Assembly (NCBI GenBank): GCA_030549335.1
Contig: CM060194.1
Coordinates: 67,864,077-67,928,076, forward strand
Source: Pontederia crassipes
Lineage: Eukaryota > Streptophyta > Magnoliopsida > Commelinales > Pontederiaceae
Length of the DNA: 64,000 nucleotides
Direction: 5' to 3'
Below, one piece after another: positions 54,421 to 64,000 of this stretch. The notes beneath the pieces are model-generated. The model was not told the origin of the DNA and did not search any database. It worked only from the letters and a program-made list of their open reading frames with translations. Position 1 is the first letter of the stretch. Each line of letters begins with the position of its first letter. The position numbers and the translations under genes are program-made.

Positions 54421-55900
54421 AAGAGACTGATGACTACGGGCGCTTGGTTAACAGCGGGATTACCTAATACTATTATCACGCCCTCGTCAATTTTTGGAGG
54501 TTTATGCTTTTCTGACAAATATAACTTCTTTGGGAGGGTGGGGGTGTCATTGTTTTCATTTATAGTGTGGGGGTATTTACGGTGGAAAATGCCTGCTGAG
54601 GCTATAGTTCAATGTATTCTGTCATGCCACTTGAATTTCGTAAAACATTCTTTTCACCCCAAATGCAAATACAGTGAATTCATATCTCAATTTCATCTTG
54701 TGTTTCAACTGGTGATGGCCACCTACTAATTATATCCTGCATCACAAGACGAAAAGAAGGGATAGATCCTCGTCAAGATGCTAGAACTGCCGTCTCAGTT
54801 CTTTCTATTTTCTTTTCTTTGGGACTCCTTTGTCTTAGTTCTATGGCAAAATCTGTTTGGGCATTAGAACTAGGGATAGAACTGCCTTAACACAAAAGAG
54901 AAGTGTAATGATGATAAGTGTGATTCCGGTTGTGTTTTCCATCATTGGTGGAACTGAAGTTCTTGCTTTGCACAAAGGGTAACTTTTTTCATTCATGTTT
55001 TATCCTTTGTTTTCGTTTCCTTTTTCGTAAGTTTAACGTCCCTTAAATAAATCACACTTGTATTGCACTAAGTTAATCATTTATATTTAATTAAGTTGTT
55101 AAATAAAATAAATCACTATTATTCAAGAGCACACTTACTTTATCAGTTAATATCACAAGTGAACATCTAAACTAATAAATTATCAATTTATCACTTTGAT
55201 ATTTTTTAAGAAATAAAATTATCTTTCAAATCCTAACCTCTCATCCAAAGAACTATTGAAACTTATTTATCGAATTAACTTTTAAATTTTGTATCATTAT
55301 CTTTTTTTCATCCTAACACATCAAATTTAAATTAAACTACGCAAACCTCATCGGTTCACCTCGATCGGAAGTATCGCATGAACCGACATCAAAAGCTACT
55401 TGGATATTTGAATTTGAACTCTCAAATTGACAAGGGCCTGTGACACCGAAAGGATCATCATAGTTTCGGCTTCTCTTATTTGCGTATCCCGTTACATTGG
55501 AAGCTGCTCATATTTCTTTCGGTGTGAAATCAAAGAACAGCAACATCACACGTGAATAAAAAGGCAGCCGTATATATTTCTTGGGAAACTGGACACAAGT
55601 CCACGATTCAAAAACTAAATTCGAGAAACAGAAGATATATAAAGATGCTTGTAAGTGAAATATGCCAAGGAAGATCTCTCTCTTTTTTGTATCTATATTA
55701 TTAATGCATGCGCTCCAGCCTCCAGGCGCTACTCCAAACAAAATTACGTGGATCTCTTTGTATCCTACAGTGACTTTTGATTTGGCAGCCACGTGCGTTG
55801 GTATCGCCGCCGTATGCTCCTATGGCCCATGCAAAAGAACAAATGAAAGAGAATCATAATATCGTGTATATATACATATATATATATATATATAATATGA
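54421..55900. other. EMF2 3' UTR and intergenic DNA
   Basis: The first few hundred bases are probably the EMF2 3' UTR. After about 55050 the sequence is AT-rich intergenic. Short open frames near 55508-55860 have no recognisable domain. A TA microsatellite lies near 55868-55894. Confidence 0.45.
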
Positions 55901-55984
55901 ATTTAATATTTGCTCTCACCGCTTCTCAGGGAGGACCGTCCTCCCTTCATTTTGCATCATTCATTTATCATCCGACGAATGAAA

Positions 55985-56760
55985 AAAGGCTCGCCCCTGC
56001 TGCTGCATCTGCCCCCTTCATCCTCATAGTCGTCGGCGCCCAGTTAGGGTGAACATCGCTTCTTCCATCTTCAACAGGCCAAGGTCCTCCTCGAGTAGCG
56101 CTGCTCATCGATGCCGAACCACAGAATGACATCCTTGAGCATGGCCATGGCCTCGTTCAGCTTAAAATCCCAGGCGCGGAGGAACTTGAGGACAATCATG
56201 TCGCTTGTCTCCATCGCTCAGGAGTGGCATGCTCCAGATGAACACCTCCTCTGGCAACTGCGCAGCATCGGGCTTCTTGTCTGCCAACTCCTTCACTGTC
56301 GAGTGTCGATTCCTCAGTGACGGAGACGACAATTTCCTCAATGGCTTCGACGGTCTCGTCGCCGTCGTCATCCGCGACAGGCCTCACCTCCTCCTTAGCA
56401 AGCGTAGTAGGTTCCTCAACCAATTTCTCCGGCAAAGCTCCCTCCTTTTCAAGCGCTTCAGTCTCGGCCGACTTCGTTGGCTCTTTCAACTCGGCCATTG
56501 GCTCCTCTTCGGTCTTCGGCAGTTTCTCCTCCTTCGCTAGCTCCTTCTCCTTTGTTGGCGATGACGCTGCCAGACCTCGTTGCAGCTACCGTTCACAAAT
56601 GGTCACCGTTGATCGCTGCTCGCTGCTGCAATCATTCACCTCGTTGTCGTACGCCTCGCCATCGTCGTCGTCGTCAACTTTGGGTGTAGCTGGCGAGCCG
56701 GAGGACCTCACCCTCACTCAACCTTGCAACTGTTGCCATTGCACGATTTGAACGCGATCA
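55985..56760 (-). pseudogene. patellin-like (Sec14/GOLD family) pseudogene, N-terminal part
   Basis: On the minus strand an acidic Lys/Glu-rich stretch (KEKELAKEEKLPKTEEEP, then EKLVEEPTTLAKEEVRPV) leads into the CRAL-TRIO N-terminal region of patellins. That region reads LPEEVFIWSMPLLSD, then ETSDMIVLKFLRAWDFKLNE in another frame, then ALLEEDLGLLKMEE in a third. At least three frameshifts separate these pieces: one before the EEVFIW segment, one an apparent extra G within GCGATGGAGACAAGC, and one after ..LWFGIDE. The CRAL-TRIO lipid-binding core and GOLD domain are absent downstream. Patellins act in membrane trafficking at the cell plate. This copy is dead, and no intron is visible in the part present. 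Confidence 0.75.
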
Positions 56761-56927
56761 AATGAACCGCCGGGCGACGACTGAACCAGACAGTTTTTTT
56801 CTCATTGAACCACGTCTTTTTGTTCATCTGTCGGATGGTAAATGAACAATGGAGAATGAAAAGAGGATGGTCCTCCTGCTCGAGCTACGAAGTACGAACA
56901 TTAAATTATATATATATATATTTAAGA

Positions 56928-57279
56928 GTTATGAAAAGATTAAATTACTTCTTCTTCTATAAAAATATGAAATAAAAAAAAAATTATTGAAAGAATTGAA
57001 GCAGTAAAAAAAATTTGTCATTTATAAAAAGGACTAAATTACTCTCCTCCAATTTTTTTTCATTTTTTATTTTTTTATACTTATTATTTGATGTGTTATG
57101 AATAAAGAGATAATTTAGTTTTTTCATAAATAGAAAAAAAAATTAAAAGTAACGGAAACGTAAATAGACGGATGGACTAAAGTGAAAAAATCATATAATT
57201 TAGAAATAAAAAAATAAGTTCGTAGTTTGAGGTTAGATGCGAAAAATAATGATAGTTTAGCGGAAGTTTGTGAAAATAA
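56928..57279. mobile_element. long-inverted-repeat MITE, copy 3, one arm truncated
   Basis: The right half matches copies 1 and 2 (AGTAACGGAAACGTAAATAG, TAGTTTAG...GTTTGTGAAAATAA). The left arm starts only within the inner third (ATGAAAAGATTAAATTAC), so about 150 bp of the outer left arm is missing. Confidence 0.6.
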
Positions 57280-60200
57280 TTTTATATTTAATGCAAACTT
57301 ATTATATATTTTTTTAAAATAACATTGTAGTTGAGGAGGCATATTCTGCATATACAGAAAAATATGATTGTGCTAAAAGAGAGGTAGGACTATCGTCGTT
57401 TGATTAAGGATGAACGGTTCACAGAAAAAAAAATCAATTTATAAATTCTTGTGGATCTAATGAGCGCCTGATCATGTTAACCCTTGATCAATTAATAAAT
57501 TCTTGTGGACCTCGCCCTTACAGTTGGTTGGTAGCTGAGTATATGTTGGAACCTAAAATTAGAAAAAAAAATTGTAATCAATTTTAAAAGTTGTGACAAG
57601 AGGTTTAATACCCATCGCCACCTTAAGCTTGCATTGGTTGTTCAAAGGTTACTTATTATATTAACATTTATTACAAAAAAAAAAAGTAAAGCGCACAGCC
57701 CTTTCATTTATCATAGTTGAGATTAGTGCTTCCGAAATTAGAGCAGACTAATAATAATTTTATGGCAAATCACCTAAAATGACCTATATATATGTATGTA
57801 TGTATGTATATGTATATACAAATTTATACATGTACATGTCTATGAGTACTAGTAAATAATATACCATGTGGCATATTGAAATACTCCTCTCGCCAAATTT
57901 ACAGCAAGCGTCCACAATCCCCTTCTTAATAAAACGGGATTAATCCAATTTAAGCGGCTAGTAGTTGAAGCCCAAGTTTAAAAGCAATACTTTTATGATA
58001 GATTATTGCATAAAAGAAAATTTTTCTAAAATGTTTTTTAATAAAATTTTAGAATCGATTAAAGTGGGTAGTCCTTGTCTTCCATGAGATTTGAGAAGGA
58101 AAAAAATATCAACCTTTGTAGAAAAATATCAATGAGAATGAGAAAGAGTTGCACTGGTCATGCAAAATGAGAAAAATATTGCATTGGCCGCGGTCGCGTA
58201 ATTTGAGCAGTAATTTATCTACTGTAAAGTTTATTACAAATTTATTCTGAACCTTACTTAGCTTAGCCAATATATAGACATAAGGAATTGTTCAGCATAA
58301 TGAGATATTTAATTTATGCCAAAATACCACAATGTGATTACCTATATTTAGGTTCAGCATATTTTCTGCCAGTTGTCTCATGGTTAATTGTTCTACTGGT
58401 TTTGGGTTGTTTGTGTGCCTTATATATGCAACAACATCATTCAATGTTGGCCATCTACTGGCATAGTGGGCACATGGAAAGCAACTGTTCCAAAGGTTAC
58501 ACTTTTGAGTTTTGAACAGTCGCATATATTCAATTATTCATGATAGCTACTCAGTCTCTAAAATTAAGCCAATATCTCTGCTTGCTGTTTCCTCAAACTT
58601 GATTAACCTTCGTCCGAGGACGAACATGCACATGGATACAATAACTACACCAATAGCCTGATTCTTTCAGCGGACCAATATATCTTAATATTCTTTCTGA
58701 TGGGGCTAGTACTTATTATAATTAATAGCCACGGTGTTTGTGTAATGTTGCCAGATACTTGAGGAACGGATGCAAAAGGTCCATGTGAATTTTTCTCTTA
58801 ACATATCCACTGTTTTTGTCTTGGTGTTGAGCAAGTGGAACAGTTTGGTAGGTGGCCAAAGTGGTCTGCATATTGAATGCATATGTTTCAGTTTGCAAAA
58901 GGTGCTGCTTCCATCCCTGCAACGAGGATGGTGAAAAAGATGTCATTAATAGGTTGGGTGTGGCTTGAAAACATCATGAATGATGGTACATCAAACGAAA
59001 ATGTGTTGGTATTCTGAAGCAGTTTCCCCTTAATTCCTGTTACGGGTCTTAATTATACCTTTTTACTCATCTTTTTCTGCGAGAGCAAGGTTGAAAGCTT
59101 AATTTGGAGAGCTGTAGCCTCCTCTCCGCCTGTGATCGATTGCTAATTGTTCATGGACGTGTACTCTCAATTGTCTCTCCTCTCCCGCCGATAATTGCGC
59201 ATGCATATCGATGACCAGCACTTCATATCATCATTTTACTTGCTGACAGAATAAAATGAGCTGTTTCAGTTCAAACTTCCGAGTGACTGACTCCACTTTC
59301 CTGTCATTAATACTTCATGTAGTAACAGGCATGCAGCAATCATGTCATCAGACAATTCATGTTTTTTCAAGCATTTAACAAATAATCGGATAACTAGAGG
59401 GTATTGAAGAAAAGGATTTCAATTAAGTATGGGATCAAGTACTTCCATAAGGTTTTTTTTCCTTTGTATACTTACATTATATACCTTAAGTTTATCTGGT
59501 CAGATTCTGTCAAGATTAGGACTACACGGTCAATTTTTTTTTTTTTCCTTCCCATGAACGAGCATGAGCGGCGCCATCATTCCCTGCCTCTATGTCAGTT
59601 CCGTTTTTATGAACCTTCATGCAATCGTAGCACTGCGGCAGCGGCAGCGGCAGCGGCAGGTGCAGCTATAGCCATAGTTAGCTTTCCATAGGACCTCGAT
59701 CTGACAAATCCAATCTGCCTCTTGATCAGCGTGTAAGGCTTAAACTAGATTTTATTTTGCCTATAAATAATTTAACGAATACAAAATATAGCTGTTAAAA
59801 GATTAGACATATAAAAATACAATACAGACATACTGACATAGAGACCACCACATTAAGATTGCCCTTTTATTGGATTTGCACCACGCCTCCCTTGTTGTAA
59901 TGAGCAGGGGGGATTCGGGCAGCAGACACCTCCACGCCCTCCAATGTGAGGCGAGGATCTTGTGAACCCTTCGGTACCCCTCCACAGTAAATAATTTGGA
60001 AAACGACGTGGCCTTTTGTTCCTTTTGTTTGAGTGCGTGGAGGTGATGAACAAATTGGCGTTACACCCGAGGAAGAGGAGGGTAGAAAGATTAGGGCTTC
60101 ACTGCCTTTTTATTCTATTGTAGATCCATTCCCTCTCTCTCCCCCCTCCATTCCTGATGGATTAATATAAATGTGACATTTTGGTAAAGAATGGAATGCG

Positions 60201-60300
60201 TTTAGTCCTCTTTACACAAGACGCACACAAATCCCATCCAACCCTCTTTCCTTTCCTCGGAACCCTCACATTGTTGCCAATCTCTCTCCCTCTCTCTCTA
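57280..60300. other. intergenic DNA upstream of MIR394
   Basis: No protein gene is recognised. There is a TATG/TA microsatellite at about 57783-57820. A CAG/GCG triplet run at about 59636-59660 gives poly-Ala in one frame. Weak open frames at 58288-58946 and 59803-60053 lack recognisable domains. A pyrimidine-rich tract (about 60280-60308) directly precedes the MIR394 TATA box. Confidence 0.45.
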
Positions 60301-60309
60301 TCTCTCTCA

Positions 60310-60317
60310 TATAAATA
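60310..60317 (+). promoter_or_regulatory. TATA box of MIR394
   Basis: TATAAATA follows a (CT)n tract and lies 79 bp before the extended hairpin. Plant MIR genes usually have such a TATA box, so a transcription start near 60345 is inferred. Confidence 0.6.
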
Positions 60318-60388
60318 TCTTACTGCAAGATGTATCAGAACTCAGATGGTGGTGGGCGTAGTGTAAAATCTTACTATGTGGTTGCTGT

Positions 60389-60557
60389 CATATGGGTTTA
60401 TCAAAGGGCGCCTCACAGAGGTCTTTGGCATTCTGTCCACCTCCAGGACATGAATCTCCTCCACATAGTTGGTAAAGGGAAGAACATGTAGATGTGGAGG
60501 TGGTCATCCTGCCAACTGAGCTCTGTCAGCTTCCCTTTGTAAAACCCACATGATATG
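60389..60557 (+). ncRNA. MIR394: MIR394 precursor hairpin
   Basis: The mature 20-mer TTGGCATTCTGTCCACCTCC at 60425-60444 is identical to plant miR394. The other arm at 60496-60515 (GGAGGTGGTCATCCTGCCAA) pairs with it except for a 3-base internal loop and one more mismatch. The expected star is about 60498-60518, AGGTGGTCATCCTGCCAACTG minus its last base for a 20-mer. The stem continues below the duplex: GGGTTTATCAAAGGG on the left matches the reverse of CCCTTTGTAAAACCC on the right. miR394 represses the F-box gene LCR in leaf and shoot-meristem development across flowering plants. The loop is about 50 nt. The strand is set by the mature sequence on the 5' arm, as in known MIR394 genes. Confidence 0.95.
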
Positions 60558-60559
60558 AG

Positions 60560-62277
60560 AATTCTTCCTCCCTCGGTGGTTCTGCTGCTGTCATCTAAAC
60601 TGGATGCATGCGGATCTATATCCATTATGTTATGCTCCTTCCTGAATTATAACAGCATCAGGACATGGTTTCGAGTTCTATTTCAATTAACTTTATGCAT
60701 CCTCGTTTTGGATTCAGATATATCGATTTTGTTGGCTTCGCACAGCATGTTTCTATAAAGACTAGATCAGATCATGGCCAAGGTGATTTAACTGGTTCTC
60801 TTTCTTCAGCTGTGTTTTGTCTGCCTTTTTCTTTCCCATCCCTATGACATGCTTCCAAGTTAGACGCGTCAGTTGTATCATTCCTTCTAGTGTGCAGATC
60901 TCGTGTGCTATGAGTTTGAAAAATGGCATAGAAGCCATAGTTTCTGATGCATTCCAAGTTTAAACGTTTTAGATGTCTGGATCTTTGCCCTTGCCGATCT
61001 ATGTAGCACCAAAGCTTAATTTGTCTTTCCGCTTGTTTTTCACAGTTTTTTTTTTCTCTTCGACGGAGTTAAAAGCAACCACCCTAGATTCCTTATGCTT
61101 CTCATTCGCCCTTAAATTAAACAGATGAGGCTTTATTTGCTATAAATAACAGCTCATGCTTCTCTCATTGATCATATACATGCTTTACAGTAGACTATAC
61201 CCCAAAGAAATTTGATGTTAAAAGCCTTAACTTGTTGTAGAGAATCCAAGCATCCATCATTTCTTGTGCAGCTCATGCATGCATTTACGAGAAGAGGATT
61301 TATTTGCTAAAGAAATCTTGAGGTTTCTAAGAAATATCAGGTATCCGTTAAAAGTTAGATTCTTAGAACATGTACTAAATTCATCATACAGAATAATTTA
61401 TACATAGAGAACATATACTTTTATTTTGCCTCTTTCCATGAATTGTCTGTGCTATAAATTAGTCAAGCATACAGGAATATTCATTCATGCAAAGCTCAAA
61501 GGATATACTGAGTTCCTACCTCATTTGTTTGATTTTAGTCTTCCTAGATATGTTTCAGCCCAACTATACAAACGAACAGGAGGCAGGATTTGATCAGTAC
61601 AAATATATCCCCATGCAGTGATTTTTATGAACCTTGCTAGGGTTTTGTGTATCTTCTTGTTTTTTTCTCCAGATTACACATCTATATCTTCCCGTGGATC
61701 ACTTTGGAAGAGGAACAAAGTTGATATTGAATAGCGTGCCTAGATGACTGAGCTTGTAGACTAATTATATATATAGATACATATAAATGAACAATTCATA
61801 AACGCCTGATATCTTTGGATTGCAATAAAAGCGATACCGCATTACAGCATTGTGTCTGTATTATCCAGGTTTATGTGCTTGCTTCATTTTGGTCCGGGAA
61901 CAACCGTGCGAGATGGATTAATCTTTTTTAGGTAGAAACACCAGAGGCATGCATTACTACAGTTTGTGAATCTTTATGGACAGCGTTTTCCTTTTAAGTC
62001 GGTCCGCTTTGGAAGAGGAAAAAGACTGAAGGTGACTTAAAGTGCCATATACAGCAAGGATTCTCTTGCTGTCTGGTAGAACATATAACAAAATGAGCGC
62101 TGAACTGATCGAGGCGGTGCATGTAATCCTCCTCGTATCTAAAATCATCATTTGTTTCAGGATTTGGCACGAGTTCTTTTAGTACAGCTACAGCTGTGTA
62201 TACCATACAGATATTGGCATCTCTCTCTCTCTAAATGATGTGCAACGGTACAAGTGTGAGTAGATATTTGATTCACC
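60560..62277. other. MIR394 primary transcript tail and intergenic DNA
   Basis: The first few hundred bases may be the 3' part of the pri-miRNA. Beyond that no gene is recognised. A minus-strand open frame at about 61994-62206 has no known domain. Confidence 0.4.
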
Positions 62278-62293
62278 TGTTTTGATAACTATA

Positions 62294-62462
62294 ACAACAA
62301 CAAAGCCTTATCCCACTAGGTGGGGTCGGCTACATGGATCATACGACGACATTCCGCTCAATATATTCGTTGATCCATGTTCATAAGATTCGACATGATT
62401 TTATGTTGGCTGTCGGGGCCTAACACAACTCTCCTCCTTTATCCGGGCTTGGGACTCTTAAT
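62294..62462 (-). mobile_element. Au-like SINE, 169 bp, perfect 16-bp target duplication
   Basis: The antisense copy runs from the (TTG)n tail through AAGCCTTATCCCACTAGG to ..ATCCGGGCTTGGGACTC. It lacks part of the middle (GACGACATTCCGCTCAATAT joins directly) and the 5' end. It is flanked by TGTTTTGATAACTATA at 62278-62293 and 62463-62478. Confidence 0.92.
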
Positions 62463-62478
62463 TGTTTTGATAACTATA

Positions 62479-64000
62479 TTATGCTCTAATCTCAATCAAG
62501 GTTTGGAAAGTACCTTCAACTTGTAAATGCATGACATTGTAACTGCTAAAAGAAATAAGAAAATACATATAGTGATGTTATAATTCTTTTTATACTATTT
62601 TTTTATATATATGCATATAGAGGTGCTTTCAAAAAGAAAAGTGAGATGCATTTATTGTGCCTACTTCAGATTCGTCTGAGTGAGAGGAGTTACTGTTCTT
62701 CGTCGCCATTAATGGGGAAGTGTGGGAGAGAAAGAGACCTTTGCACATCTCATGGTTTCTCACCATATATTATTTGACATTGGGCATTGAGCTAGATTGG
62801 GCCACTGTGATCATCATTGCCACTCCACTAGTATAGCTGTGCCTCTTGGAGTTGGCACCCTAATTATGAGATGTTGAAGTCTTCCTCTTCTGTGGAGTGG
62901 TCAATGCTCAAGGTGTTTTGAGGGGGAGTTCAGAGACCTCCATTGAATCAGTCAATGACTACAGTCTGCACTTCAGCAGTTAAAACTTAGCAGTTATAAG
63001 TCCCGTTTATTCATCTGAACGATCTAGGATACTTATATGTTAGATTGACGATATAGATCTCAGAAAATTCAACAAGATAAACAAGGCAATACATATAATA
63101 TTATGCAGGATTACAGGAAATATTAGAAGCCTTATTCGAATGTGATTTCATATTTTCTTCAGTCGATATCACCTTAATTTTTCGGATCTGTTTTCGTCAC
63201 TTGTGTATCTGATTACCTGTACAAATGATGTCTTCAGTAAATCAAATCTTATGTCATGTTCACTTATTTAAAGCATGATAAAATATTCGGTGCTTTGGTG
63301 CTCGTAGATTCTTGAATGAAGCAATTAAGCACCATCCCTCATGATCCATATGTGGTAGGCACTTTATGTCAGGCACAAAGTATTATAAAATTCATTTGTA
63401 TGCTTCCATGCGTCTTTTAAATGGAACTTTTAGGGGCCTTTAGAAAAGGAATATAAACTCTAAAAAACATCTTTTTTTGGTTTACTTCATCAAACTCCAA
63501 CTTTTGTCTCTCGATAAAGGGGCTAAAAGAAATTATCCCTCAAGGGACATGAAAATCAAAAGATAAGTAACTTCTTACTGGAACACCTTCAAACGCACTT
63601 GGTTATGTAACAAAATACTTCTTGGAGGACGTTATATATGGAATAATAAATAAGAATAAGATTATCATAAAGTATGCGGAAGATTAATAAAAGAATCCTC
63701 ATACGAGTTCTAAAAAAACTCATCTAACACATCATTTGATTGATAGAAAAAGATTTCTAACTCATCTAACACATCATTTGGTTGATAGAAAAAGATAAAT
63801 TAATGACTCACGAACGAAAATAGACTTCAGTTTTACAACTCAGTATGTGAATAAAGTAAAAACATCATAAAATGATTGATATTAGACAAAAAATCATATG
63901 AACATCATCATCGTCATATAAGAAATAAAAATATGATTATAAGATATACATAATCAAGGTACCAACTTCTTGAGATCATAGGATCAATGATCAAAATAGA
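62479..64000. other. intergenic DNA at the right edge
   Basis: AT-rich sequence with no recognised gene, RNA or paired-end element. A 31-bp phrase (..AACTCATCTAACACATCATTTG..) is repeated near 63718 and 63760, a small local duplication. Confidence 0.45.

Noticed and set aside
58288-58946. Weak zinc-knuckle-like phrase (WHSGHMESNC) and nearby frames
   Set aside because: The Cys positions of a CCHC knuckle are not kept and nothing else around it looks like a gag or host gene.
59636-59660. Poly-Ala triplet run as part of a transcription factor gene
   Set aside because: No DNA-binding domain or other exons are recognisable nearby, so it is treated as a simple triplet repeat.
61994-62206. Minus-strand 70-codon open frame containing ETNDDFRYEEDYMHRL
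   Set aside because: Protein-like in part, but no family is recognised and no splice chain extends it.

Overview
The window is nuclear DNA from a flowering plant. The genes have spliceosomal introns and there is plant-specific content: a Polycomb EMF2 gene, a cytosolic plant alpha-amylase, a MIR394 hairpin, Au-type SINEs and a CACTA transposon. GC-rich exons in the first gene against very AT-rich intergenic DNA, and EMF2 segments closest to what I remember of monocot EMF2 proteins, suggest a monocot, probably not a grass. The species is not identified.

Layout, left to right. Bases 1-3.0 kb are AT-rich intergenic DNA with a TA microsatellite. A three-exon gene on + (3277-4527) encodes a 202-residue Sec14/CRAL-TRIO-type protein. 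A hAT-like element with an 8-bp target duplication (6214-6946) precedes dolichol-phosphate mannosyltransferase subunit 1 on - (7728-12854, eight exons, 256 aa). Intron 1 of that gene (about 3.3 kb) holds a SINE and a LINE end. A 2.1-kb CACTA element (13475-15559) lies 620 bp upstream of its start codon. From 15.6 to 26.4 kb I see no host gene, only MITEs, an RNase H-like remnant and AT-rich DNA.

An AMY2-type alpha-amylase on + (27024-32849, twelve coding exons, 421 aa) has all three catalytic acids, one GC-AG intron and a GC-rich 27-bp tandem array in its largest intron. EMF2 on + (coding 37145-54420, 21 coding exons, 704 aa, with a noncoding leader exon near 34.8-35.0 kb) fills most of the next 20 kb. 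Its introns are loaded with LINE and SINE insertions, including several tiny ones recognisable only by their target-site duplications.

Downstream of EMF2 lie a frameshifted patellin-like pseudogene fragment on - (about 56.0-56.8 kb), a truncated MITE, and then a MIR394 hairpin on + (60389-60557) with its own TATA box. The rest to 64 kb is intergenic with one more SINE.

The genes have unrelated jobs: lipid binding, glycosylation donor synthesis, starch or glucan breakdown, Polycomb silencing, and miRNA control of an F-box target. They do not form a pathway cluster. I found no undescribed biological system. The most informative non-gene signal is the retrotransposition record: six Au SINEs on one strand, LINE tails on the same strand, and four near-empty poly(T) insertions between direct repeats. 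All exon boundaries were read by eye from GT/GC-AG sites and reading-frame continuity and are not confirmed by transcripts.
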